Shown piece by piece: positions 19,360 through 27,434 of a DNA stretch of 64,000 bases (positions are counted from its first letter, which is position 1; the number at the start of each line of letters is the position of its first letter). The translations under genes were made by a program, and so were the position numbers. The stretch lies in the NCBI GenBank assembly GCA_016937695.1, contig JAFGWC010000016.1, positions 1 through 64,000 on the forward strand, given 5' to 3'. Under the pieces are notes generated by a model. The model was not told the origin of the DNA. It searched no databases and saw only the letters and a list, made by a program, of their open reading frames with translations. The DNA is from Bacteroidales bacterium (lineage in GTDB: Bacteria > Bacteroidota > Bacteroidia > Bacteroidales > NBLH01).

Positions 19360-20685
19360 TTAGAAAAACCTAATTCCCCTAGCTTTTTCTTCCATTTCAG
19401 AAACAGGAATAATTGGGGCAAGTTTTGACATTATTACAAATACTAAAACAAAAAAGGCAACTCCAGCTAAAGTTACTAACCACTCAACCCATGTGGCAGA
19501 ATAGTGTACCCATTCCATTCTGGTATCCTGAATAGGAATATAAGGGGTTTCAAGAGAAGGAACTACAATTAAATATCTTTTAAACCATAAAGCTATTAAA
19601 ATTAGGGCAGAAGTGATAGTTATAGAATTTATTGATCTAAACTTTGGAAACGCTATAATTATAATTGGAATAATAGCAGCAAAAACATTAGAGAATATAA
19701 ACATTGTTCCATATTCAGAAAAATCCCAGAACTTAGATAATAGGATGCTTTCTGTTTTTTGAGAGTTGTACCACGATGTAATATATTCGCTAAACGAAAA
19801 ATAGCCGTAGAAAAGAGAAAGGATTAGCAATGTAAATCCCAAATAATTAAAATGCTCTTTAGTGATATATTTTTCAAGTTTGAAATATTTCCTGTAATAC
19901 CACATAATTAGTATTAAAATTGCAATACCAGAATAAACAGCCGTAAGTACAAAATAGGGTGCAAAAATGCTATTGTGCCATCCCACACGCTGATTCATAC
20001 CAAAAAGCCATGCTAATAAAGAATAGGCTATGATTGATGTTGGAATAATTATCGCAGCCATTATATTAAGTGCCTGATTTAGTAATTTTTCCTGAGCTTT
20101 GGTATTATTATATCCCCATGAAAAAATTGTATAAAGTTTTTTTCGCCAATTGGAAACTTTTAATTCAGAACAGTCGCGTAGTTTTGCAAAATCTTTAATA
20201 TATGTGAAATTTAGATACACAATACAAAAAAACAAATCAGATACAATTGCAATAACATCCCAAATAAGAGGCGACTGTATTCTAGCATATAAAAACATAT
20301 ATAAAAATCGTTCAGGCCGACCAATGCACACTAAAATAAAAATGGGACCAACAATTAAAGAGGTAAGAGTAACTATTTCAAGCATTCTAAGTAGTGGACG
20401 CCCCCAATTTATTCCTGCTAAATGAAATACGCCTGCAATTAAAGCGCCGGCATAACTTAAGCCGATGAAAAATATAAAATTTACTATGTAAACCGCCAAA
20501 ACAACATGGTCGCGCATTCCGGTTACAACCTGTCCCTCAATAACTTGATAAACAAAAGCAAGTAAACCAATTCCTATTATCATTAATAAAACGATAATTG
20601 TTGTAATCCATTTTCTGTCAGGTTTCCCAAGACTAGGAAGGAAATCTCCTAATATTTCTTTATATTCTTTGTTTACTGTGTTCAT
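19360..20685 (-). CDS. NrfD/PsrC-type quinol-interacting membrane subunit
   Basis: Polytopic membrane protein that moves electrons between menaquinol and a periplasmic 4Fe-4S partner. 441 aa with about ten hydrophobic segments, so of the larger HybB/DsrP-like type. Landmarks are YAGALIAGVFHLAGINWGRPLLRMLE and CIGRPERFLYM. It starts 11 nt after the 4Fe-4S subunit stop, so the two are translationally close partners. No catalytic molybdopterin or NrfA-like subunit is next to them. It may instead serve the multihaem cytochromes. Confidence 0.92.
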   Translation of the reverse strand: MNTVNKEYKEILGDFLPSLGKPDRKWITTIIVLLMIIGIGLLAFVYQVIEGQVVTGMRDHVVLAVYIVNFIFFIGLSYAGALIAGVFHLAGINWGRPLLRMLEIVTLTSLIVGPIFILVCIGRPERFLYMFLYARIQSPLIWDVIAIVSDLFFCIVYLNFTYIKDFAKLRDCSELKVSNWRKKLYTIFSWGYNNTKAQEKLLNQALNIMAAIIIPTSIIAYSLLAWLFGMNQRVGWHNSIFAPYFVLTAVYSGIAILILIMWYYRKYFKLEKYITKEHFNYLGFTLLILSLFYGYFSFSEYITSWYNSQKTESILLSKFWDFSEYGTMFIFSNVFAAIIPIIIIAFPKFRSINSITITSALILIALWFKRYLIVVPSLETPYIPIQDTRMEWVHYSATWVEWLVTLAGVAFFVLVFVIMSKLAPIIPVSEMEEKARGIRFF

Positions 20686-20696
20686 TTTTACACCTT

Positions 20697-21686
20697 TTAC
20701 GATTTATCTAAAATATTTTTGTATTTTAACTTTTGTTCATCAGTAAGATCTTTTAATCCAACCTCATAAGGGAAACTTTTGTTAACCGGAGGTAAATAGT
20801 AAACTCTTGGCTGTGTTCCCAGTTCTTCCAGATATCTATATCCTGCTTTTTCCTTAAGGGTTTGTTTAAACCTTAATGTTTCTGTTCCGTTTGATATAGC
20901 ATCTTCATTTTCATCGCCAAAGTATATTGCACCCATAGGACATCCTGTAACGCAATATGGCAATTTACCTTGTCTACTCATGTCAGGACAAAAATCACAT
21001 TTAGTAACGGTTCCCATTTGGGCAGGAAGACTTGTTTCAGGTGAAAATTGCTTTTTATCTTCATCTTCAGCATTTTCTGCTTTAAGTTCATTGATTCTTT
21101 CTTTCCAATTAAATATTCTTGCTGAATATGGGCAAGCTGAAATACAAAATTTGCACCCAATACATCTATCAACATCAATTAAAACGCATCCATCTGACCT
21201 TTTGAAAGTGGCACCAACAGGGCAAACTTTCACACAAGAAGGATTATCGCAGTGATAGCAGTTTTTGGGGAACCAATATGGATCATTGTATTTATGGTCT
21301 TTCATTAAATGAACACTCATATATTCTTGTCCGGGATCAAGTTTATGACCACTTTGACAATTAGAAGTGCATTTACCGGCATTGGCACATCTTGAAAGAT
21401 CAATTACCATAACAAATTTTCTTCCAGGAATCCCTTTTCTTGCTTCATCTCCAACTGTAGGTTCACTTGGAGTAACAGGATAAGTTTTTGTTTTTTCTAC
21501 TTCAACTATTCTGCCGTCTGTAGTTAGCAGTTTGATCATTTCTGTTTTTTTTTCTTCTGTTATATTGCTAGCTTTTGAGCAAGACGATAATAATCCACCA
21601 CCAATAAAAGTACCTGCACCTACTGCAAGTCCTGATTTTAGGAATTTTCTTCGTGAAAATTCTTTACTTTTTTCATCTTTTGGCAT
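20697..21686 (-). CDS. Tat-exported 4Fe-4S cluster electron-transfer subunit (NrfC/DsrO/PsrB type)
   Basis: Periplasmic iron-sulfur subunit. 329 aa with a twin-arginine signal (FSRRKFLKSGLAVGAG). Four Cys groups for up to four [4Fe-4S] clusters follow: CANAGKCTSNC, CYHCDNPSCVKVCP, CIGCKFCISACP and CDFCPDMSRQGKLPYCVTGCP. It opens the operon with the NrfD-type protein. A candidate sigma54 promoter (about 21790) and a paired palindrome (21903-21936) lie upstream. It probably passes quinol electrons to periplasmic cytochromes or the reverse. The terminal partner is not encoded beside it. Confidence 0.93.
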   Translation of the reverse strand: MPKDEKSKEFSRRKFLKSGLAVGAGTFIGGGLLSSCSKASNITEEKKTEMIKLLTTDGRIVEVEKTKTYPVTPSEPTVGDEARKGIPGRKFVMVIDLSRCANAGKCTSNCQSGHKLDPGQEYMSVHLMKDHKYNDPYWFPKNCYHCDNPSCVKVCPVGATFKRSDGCVLIDVDRCIGCKFCISACPYSARIFNWKERINELKAENAEDEDKKQFSPETSLPAQMGTVTKCDFCPDMSRQGKLPYCVTGCPMGAIYFGDENEDAISNGTETLRFKQTLKEKAGYRYLEELGTQPRVYYLPPVNKSFPYEVGLKDLTDEQKLKYKNILDKS

Positions 21687-21777
21687 AATTCTATTCGATT
21701 TTTAAGGTAGTATTAAGGTTTATTTTATATTTACTTCATATTTTTATTGAAAATTTTGCTTTTTGAAATCGGGTAAA

Positions 21778-21793
21778 GTCAAATACTATACCT
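21778..21793 (-). promoter_or_regulatory. Candidate sigma54 promoter of the 4Fe-4S/NrfD operon
   Basis: On the minus strand AGGTATAGTATTTGA has GG at -24 and TTG at -12 with sigma54 spacing. It shares GGTAT and TTTG with the element before the 4-haem cytochrome (34231-34246). It differs from the classical TGGCAC-N5-TTGC at several positions, so support is modest. It lies about 100 nt before the ATG. Confidence 0.3.
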
Positions 21794-21902
21794 GTAATTT
21801 GAATTTTTAATATAAGTGGCTATAGAGCCCATTTATATTAGTAAAATGATTTTAATAAAAATTTAGTGAAATAATAATTGGGTTTTTAAAATGTTTTTTG
21901 CT

Positions 21903-21936
21903 GGGTTATATGAACCAATAAATGGGGCAAATAACC
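21903..21936. promoter_or_regulatory. Paired palindromic motif, possible enhancer-binding-protein site
   Basis: GGGTTATATGAACC (21903-21916) and GGGGCAAATAACC (21924-21936) are two imperfect copies of a GGGTTATTTAACCC-like palindrome, 21 nt centre to centre. They lie 217-250 nt upstream of the 4Fe-4S gene. The same motif family appears upstream of the 4-haem and 12-site cytochrome genes. The rest of the 349-nt gap between the divergent genes holds no visible gene. Confidence 0.4.
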
Positions 21937-22035
21937 TAATATCTTTGACGCTTTTTTTCTTTAAAATAATACAAGAAGTAATTTAGATTCTAACGAATTT
22001 TATTTTAATTTTAGACTTTGTTATTAATCATTAAA

Positions 22036-22746
22036 ATGAAAAATATGAGACTAATATTTATACAAATTGTTGTTATAGCGCTAATATCAAGTTGTCAAGG
22101 ACAAAACAATGAACAATCAAAAACAAATAGTTCAGATATACATAAAACTGTTGTTCAAGAAGTTATACAAACAAGTTCATATACTTATTTAAGAGTAACA
22201 GAAGATAATTTAGAGAACTGGTTGGCCGTTCCTAAAATGGCTGCAGAACTTGGGAAAACATATTATTATAAAGGTGGAATGGAAATGAAAAATTTTCAAA
22301 GTAAAGAGTTAGGAAGATCTTTTGAAACAGTTTATTTTCTTGAGAAGGTTGTAGTTAATCTTGATGATTTAAAAGAAATTCCTGCTATTACATCATCGCA
22401 TCAAAAAGCAGTTCAACCAACTATTGTGAAAAGCGAAGTTAATGTTGAAGCTGTTGATGGAGGAATTACTATTGCACAGTTATTTGCGGATAAAGAAAAG
22501 TATGCCGGAAAAATTGTAAAAATTAGAGGTAAGGTTACTAAATTTAACGCTGCAATTATGAAAAAAAACTGGATACATATTCAGGATGGAACAGAAAATG
22601 ATGGAAAATTTGATTTAGTTGCTACTTCGCAAATGGATTGTAAAGTAGGTGATATTATAACTGTAGAAGGGAAAATTGAATTAAATAAAGATTTTGGTTA
22701 TGGCTATTCTTATGAGGTTTTAATGGAAGATGCTGTTGCAAAATAA
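22036..22746 (+). CDS. OB-fold-containing lipoprotein
   Basis: Lipoprotein of about 236 aa. I use the ATG at 22036 (MKNMRLIFIQIVVIALISSC); the frame also allows a TTG at 22018. Cys20 is the lipidation site. The N-terminal half (SYTYLRVTEDNLENWLAVPK, YYKGGMEMKNFQSKELGRSF) resembles a small domain often found near cytochrome genes. The C-terminal half (about 145-236) looks like an OB-fold: GKIVKIRGKVTKFN, NWIHIQDGT, VGDIITVEGKI. It is divergent from the 4Fe-4S operon and convergent with ccsBA, which suggests a role in respiratory biogenesis. Function is not established. Confidence 0.78.
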   Translation: MKNMRLIFIQIVVIALISSCQGQNNEQSKTNSSDIHKTVVQEVIQTSSYTYLRVTEDNLENWLAVPKMAAELGKTYYYKGGMEMKNFQSKELGRSFETVYFLEKVVVNLDDLKEIPAITSSHQKAVQPTIVKSEVNVEAVDGGITIAQLFADKEKYAGKIVKIRGKVTKFNAAIMKKNWIHIQDGTENDGKFDLVATSQMDCKVGDIITVEGKIELNKDFGYGYSYEVLMEDAVAK

Positions 22747-22798
22747 ATTTAATTTAAATATTTCTAAATTTTAACAGTTTAGCAATATAATAATTTAA

Positions 22799-22827
22799 CC
22801 TTTTTGAATTTTCATAATTCAAAAAGG
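22799..22827. terminator. Bidirectional terminator-like hairpin between convergent genes
   Basis: A perfect 12-bp inverted repeat (CCTTTTTGAATT and AATTCAAAAAGG, 5-nt loop) sits between the OB-fold lipoprotein (+) and ccsBA (-). U-tracts outside the stem are weak, but the T-rich arm itself is typical. Confidence 0.7.
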
Positions 22828-22858
22828 CTATTTAAATTATCTTTTTATTGCATCAACC

Positions 22859-25800
22859 TTAGGTTATTATATCCTCAATTTGTTTTTTATCTTTTGAATT
22901 TTGGATAAATGCAATTATAGAAACCACTACAATAATACATAAGGTAACATAAACAAAATTTGGTATTGGAACAGCATCGCCTGAAGCGTAGGAGTGAAGT
23001 CCTGACAAATAGTAGTTTACACCAAAATATGTCATTAAAACAGATGAAAAACTCAATAAAGACAATAAATTGAATGCGTAATTATTATTTAAAGATTTAA
23101 TTAATCTTGTATGAGTTACAAATGAATAAATAATTATGGAAATCAAAGCCCATGTTTCTTTTGGATCCCAACCCCAATATCTTCCCCATGATTCGTTTGC
23201 CCATATTCCGCCTAAAAAAGTACCTATTGTTAACATGTATAATCCGGCTATCAAAGCTAAATGATTAACATTTGTTATTTCAGATATTGTTAAATTTATA
23301 TTTTCTGAATTTCTTTTGTTTTTTAATATCATTAAAATTAAACTTAAAAAACCTAATAATGCACTTAATGCCAAAAAACCATAGCTGGCAGTTATTACAG
23401 AAACGTGAATTGTTAACCAGTAAGATTTTAAAACCGGAACCAGATTTGTTATTTGAGGATCCATCCAGCTTAAATGTGCTACCATTAATGTAATTGATGC
23501 TAATAATGCTGTCGCTGCTAATGTAATAGGCGATTTTTTAACAAACATAAAGCCTGCAAGCATAGTTGCCCATGCTATATATATCATAGATTCATAACCA
23601 TTACTCCATGGTGCATGTTCTGATACGTACCAACGCAAACCAAGTCCATAAGTGTGTAATAAGAAAAGAATGCTAAGAAGTATAATTGCTATAATTGTTA
23701 TTTTTTTAACTTCCATTTTAGGTTTTAGGATACCAACAAATAGAACAATAAGAAATATTAAGCCAACAATTCCGTAATACTTATAAATTCTATTAAAGAT
23801 ATCAGCATTTGTATAATGTATTTCCATGTTCAGTTTTGTTTCTGAAGGAATAATTTCAGATGCATATTTTGTTTGAAGTTCACTTATTTGCTGTATAATT
23901 TCATTTGGTTTTGTCCAGTCTCCACTTGTTTCTGATTTTATCAATTCATTATAGTATGATGAAAAAATATTTGCAACAAACAGTTGGTAAATACTATCTT
24001 TAATTTGTTTGTTTTCAGCCGGACTAAGCCATTTTTTATTTATATCACCAATTACAGGAAATACATTAAGATATGTACCGGAATATATCTGATAAGAAAT
24101 ATTAAGTCTTTCATCTACTGCAATAACATCTTTGTCGAATTTATTTCTTTGAGAAGGGTCTTTTTTAAAGGCTTCATCAATATAAAATTTTAATTTATAT
24201 TCGTTTTTTTCAAGATTAACCAGATCATTAAATGAAAAATATGATCCTTCAACTCCTAATAAATTTTTCAATTCAGGATTACTAACTTTTATCATTTTTA
24301 CATCTTTCCAGAATTCAGAATTAAAAACCATTCCTAAAAAAACTTGATTTGAGTTTAATCCAAGAAAATTATCTTTTCTTGATATTTTTCGAAGCAGTTC
24401 GTTTGTTAAAGTATTATATGGCTTAGTACGGCTGCTGTTATCCTGAACAAATAATTTACTAAATACTTTTGAATGAGATAAATCAACATGCTGCCTTGTA
24501 TTTTGAGAATATATGTTTTGAGAACCGAATAATAACAGAATTAGAAGAATTTTACTTATATTTTTTCTTTTATTTCTTATTTCTGATGTCTTTTTTACAA
24601 TTTCAAGGAAATAACTATTTTTGTTAAAGATTGATAAAAACATACCAAGAGATAAAAGAAAGTATCCGATGTATGTAATTATTGTTCCGGTTTTATCTTT
24701 ATTTACCGATAAAATTGTTCCTTTTTCATCTTTATCGTATGATGACTGAAAAAATCTGTAACCTTTATAGTCGAGAACATTATTCATGAAAATGCGATAA
24801 TCCATTTCAATATTGTTGCTTTTATCCAATAATTTTACTTCACTGGCATATGAAGATGGGCTTTCGGAACCAGGATATCTATCTATAAGAAAATCTCTAA
24901 GTTTTAATTCAAAAGGTAATTTAATTTCTGCTGCACCATAATTAAACTTGATGTTAATTCCATTAATATCAGAATATACCGGAATTCCAACAGAACCAAA
25001 TGAGCTTAATAGTTCAATTTTTTTTGTAATATCATTACTTTTTATTTCAAATTCTAAAGCAAAAAATTGAATGCCATTTTTAATATCGCCGGGCACATAC
25101 GATATTCTTGCTTTTTCATATATCTTTTTAACAATAATCTTCTCATTTTCAATTGAATACAGCTTGTTTAATTGAATTTCGTGCTTAACATTTGGCTGTA
25201 AAACACTATCTGTGCTGCCTGTCATGGAAAGTGTATATAATTTATATGGTGATTCTATAAAGAGTTTGCCTTTTTGTGTGAAAAGATTAATGTTTTGTGC
25301 TGAGTTTTCATTGTTTAATGAGAAAACCAATTCGCAAATGCTTAAAGTTGATTTATCTTCTAAAAAATAATTCACCATTCTGCCATGTGTTGGCGAAACA
25401 ATTTCGACTATTGATTTACCTCCAATCACTTCAACAATAGTTTGTTTAGGGTTTGGAATAATATTTAATAATTTCGTTTCAATTTTTTCCCCTTCTAAAG
25501 TAAAAATTTCTTTAAAATCTGATTTTAATTTTGGCGATATAAAAATTTCTTTTTTTAAATGTACTGTTTTGTTATTTTTAGATAAATCAATTTGTAGAAA
25601 GGAATTACCTGAAAGGATTTTATTGTTGGTTTCGCCCTCGCGAATATGCATAAATCCTTCAAAACTAATGTAACGAGTTATACCTGCGCCAATCAATATA
25701 ATTATAAAAGCTAAATGAAAAGTTAGAATACTTAGTTTTTGTTTTTTATACAATTTATATTTGAAGATATTGCCTATCATATTAACTGCAAGTAAAAATT

Positions 25801-25960
25801 GTATTAATTCAAACCACCAAGCATTATATACAAAGTGTTTTGCAACCGCAGCGCCATAATCATTTTCAATAAATGTTGCCGCGCCCATTGCAAAGGCGTA
25901 TAAAATAAGTAATACTGACATTAAATGTATAGAAATAAGTGCTTTGTAAAGTCGTTTCAT
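22859..25960 (-). CDS. ccsBA: Fused cytochrome c synthase CcsBA (ResB-CcsA, system II)
   Basis: Exports haem and attaches it to CxxCH motifs of apocytochromes in the periplasm. 1033 aa. The N-terminal ResB/CcsB half has three early TM helices (about 5-95), a large periplasmic part and a TM at about 430-455. A further periplasmic region follows. The CcsA half, with many TMs, starts near 750 and contains the haem-handling WWD motif WGRYWGWDPKETW at 925-937 and conserved His in VTHTRL and GLHSYASG. It lies directly downstream of the multihaem cytochromes, which need it. A 16-mer also found before the gene at 40669 lies 58 nt upstream of the ATG. Confidence 0.95.
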   Translation of the reverse strand: MKRLYKALISIHLMSVLLILYAFAMGAATFIENDYGAAVAKHFVYNAWWFELIQFLLAVNMIGNIFKYKLYKKQKLSILTFHLAFIIILIGAGITRYISFEGFMHIREGETNNKILSGNSFLQIDLSKNNKTVHLKKEIFISPKLKSDFKEIFTLEGEKIETKLLNIIPNPKQTIVEVIGGKSIVEIVSPTHGRMVNYFLEDKSTLSICELVFSLNNENSAQNINLFTQKGKLFIESPYKLYTLSMTGSTDSVLQPNVKHEIQLNKLYSIENEKIIVKKIYEKARISYVPGDIKNGIQFFALEFEIKSNDITKKIELLSSFGSVGIPVYSDINGINIKFNYGAAEIKLPFELKLRDFLIDRYPGSESPSSYASEVKLLDKSNNIEMDYRIFMNNVLDYKGYRFFQSSYDKDEKGTILSVNKDKTGTIITYIGYFLLSLGMFLSIFNKNSYFLEIVKKTSEIRNKRKNISKILLILLLFGSQNIYSQNTRQHVDLSHSKVFSKLFVQDNSSRTKPYNTLTNELLRKISRKDNFLGLNSNQVFLGMVFNSEFWKDVKMIKVSNPELKNLLGVEGSYFSFNDLVNLEKNEYKLKFYIDEAFKKDPSQRNKFDKDVIAVDERLNISYQIYSGTYLNVFPVIGDINKKWLSPAENKQIKDSIYQLFVANIFSSYYNELIKSETSGDWTKPNEIIQQISELQTKYASEIIPSETKLNMEIHYTNADIFNRIYKYYGIVGLIFLIVLFVGILKPKMEVKKITIIAIILLSILFLLHTYGLGLRWYVSEHAPWSNGYESMIYIAWATMLAGFMFVKKSPITLAATALLASITLMVAHLSWMDPQITNLVPVLKSYWLTIHVSVITASYGFLALSALLGFLSLILMILKNKRNSENINLTISEITNVNHLALIAGLYMLTIGTFLGGIWANESWGRYWGWDPKETWALISIIIYSFVTHTRLIKSLNNNYAFNLLSLLSFSSVLMTYFGVNYYLSGLHSYASGDAVPIPNFVYVTLCIIVVVSIIAFIQNSKDKKQIEDIIT

Positions 25961-26014
25961 ATGTTTTATTGTAAATAATTATTTTATCTGTAAATATAAA
26001 TATCATAAATTATA

Positions 26015-26035
26015 AGCAAAAAACATCGTTGTTAA
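26015..26035 (-). promoter_or_regulatory. Shared 16-mer with downstream TATAA, upstream of ccsBA
   Basis: AAAACATCGTTGTTAA (plus-strand reading) is identical to 40708-40723, before the NHL gene. Its core AACATCGTTGTT is an imperfect palindrome (AACA..CG..TGTT). In minus-strand reading both copies are followed at the same distance by TATAA. It is either an operator for a dimeric regulator or part of a promoter. Confidence 0.45.
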
Positions 26036-26067
26036 AGTGCTATATTTTAGATATATAAAATTAAAAA

Positions 26068-27162
26068 CTAGTTAACTAGTTTAATTTCTACTCGTCGGTT
26101 TTTTGCTCTGTTATTTTCATCATCGTTTGATGCTATTGGGTTTGATTTACCATAACCTATTGTATACAAACGATAATGGTTAATGCCTTGACTAATAATA
26201 ATTTGCTTGATTTTTTCAGCTCTTTTTTGCGATAATTCACTATTAATCGAATTTTCGCCAACATTATCGGTATATCCTTGTATTTCAACTTTACAATTTG
26301 GGTATTTTTTCATAAAATTAATCACATTTATTAAATTTTTATCTGTATTTTCTATTATTTCTGTTGATGCAAATACAAATTTAATGTCAGTAAATTCCAG
26401 GCTGTTAAATTCATCCAATCGCTGTTTGTAATTAATCCATGAAGGATTTATATCATAATTAAATTTAATATTATTTTTATACGACAAATTTTCGGTAATA
26501 GTATCTTTTTTTGGGACTCCAAATCTATCGTATTTTTTTTCTGAATGACATCCTGGAAAACATGAAGCTCCATTTTCTGTTTTTACATAGTTAATTGGCA
26601 TTTCCCAATGTCCAAATTGAATTTTTTCGTTTATATGAAAATTATTTGGAGAACCATGTACATTGTGGCATACACTACAGTTTCTGCTCTTTTTTCTGTT
26701 AACATGTAAATAATGTAAATTTTCATTTCCGATTCTAAAATTTGTAGCTGAATTTGTATTTACTTCTGCAAATAATTTACTGTCATGGCAACTAAAACAT
26801 AAAGCAAAACTATCGATGCTGGCGTTTAAATATGCTTCGTGACCGGGAAAATTCTTAACCAAGTGCAAAATATTATTTGATCCATGTGGACTATGACAAA
26901 TAACGCATCCACTATCAATAGCTCTGTGTATAAAATTTCCGGTTTGTAACAGTTTTTTTATATTTTTCACTTTAATATCACCAAATATAATTGTTTTATC
27001 ATGACAATTTAAACACAAAGCTTTTTCTTCTGTTAATAATAGTTTTGAATGTTCTGATTGATGCGGATTATGACAAGCTAAGCAATTACCATCGGTTGCC
27101 GGTTTATGCAAAACTTTTTGTTTATCCATAAAATTATGACATGTATAGCAATGTGTTGACAT
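26068..27162 (-). CDS. Multihaem cytochrome c fused to an OmpA peptidoglycan-binding domain (main open part; 5' end frameshifted)
   Basis: The open part has seven haem sites: CYTCH, CLACH, CLNCH, CVICH, CFSCH, CSVCH and an unusual CFPGCH. A C-terminal OmpA-like domain follows (about 265-364: VEIQGYTDNVGENSIN, LSQKRAEKIKQ, NRRVEIKLVN) that should bind peptidoglycan. The ATG at 27162 is internal. In the same frame upstream, two more sites (CIECH, CAECH) and a signal peptide (FFIIIGLLVLYTSTLSQ) are readable. They connect to an ATG at 27385 only if one T is removed from the nine-T run at 27364-27372. The intended product therefore has nine haem sites. It is paralogous to the C-terminus of the 26-site protein upstream. 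It could be a haem wire tethered to the cell wall. Confidence 0.85.
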   Translation of the reverse strand: MSTHCYTCHNFMDKQKVLHKPATDGNCLACHNPHQSEHSKLLLTEEKALCLNCHDKTIIFGDIKVKNIKKLLQTGNFIHRAIDSGCVICHSPHGSNNILHLVKNFPGHEAYLNASIDSFALCFSCHDSKLFAEVNTNSATNFRIGNENLHYLHVNRKKSRNCSVCHNVHGSPNNFHINEKIQFGHWEMPINYVKTENGASCFPGCHSEKKYDRFGVPKKDTITENLSYKNNIKFNYDINPSWINYKQRLDEFNSLEFTDIKFVFASTEIIENTDKNLINVINFMKKYPNCKVEIQGYTDNVGENSINSELSQKRAEKIKQIIISQGINHYRLYTIGYGKSNPIASNDDENNRAKNRRVEIKLVN

Positions 27163-27385
27163 ATTATCTGATAAAAAAAATCCTTTCTCTTTTTTGTCGT
27201 GTGGATGTTTTTTACCGTTTGGAAGATGGCATTCTGCACAATTCTCCCTTATCGGGTGAATTACATTACTTGTAAATAGTTTAGTATGGCATTCAATACA
27301 TTGTTCACTATTCTTATTTTGACTTAAAGTGGAAGTATATAAAACTAAAAGTCCGATAATTATAAAAAAAAATAAACTTTTTCAT
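27163..27385 (-). pseudogene. 5' part of the cytochrome-OmpA gene, out of frame by one base
   Basis: ATG at 27385 starts MKKFIFF and then meets a run of nine T (27372-27364). As written the frame is lost and stops 23 codons in. With eight T the product continues as a textbook signal peptide ending TLSQ and runs into the frame of 26068-27162 with two extra CxxCH sites. The run is in the signal peptide, a common place for on/off switching by slippage. Sequence error is the other reading. Confidence 0.75.
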
Positions 27386-27434
27386 ATACGAGATTGTTAA
27401 TTTTTTGTAAAATAGAGCTTGTTTTGATTTCAGT

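Noticed and set aside
20697-21686. Assigning the 4Fe-4S/NrfD genes to nitrite reduction (nrfCD) or sulfite reduction (dsrOP)
   Set aside because: No NrfA, DsrAB or other terminal enzyme is in the window, and subunit sequence alone does not decide between these families.
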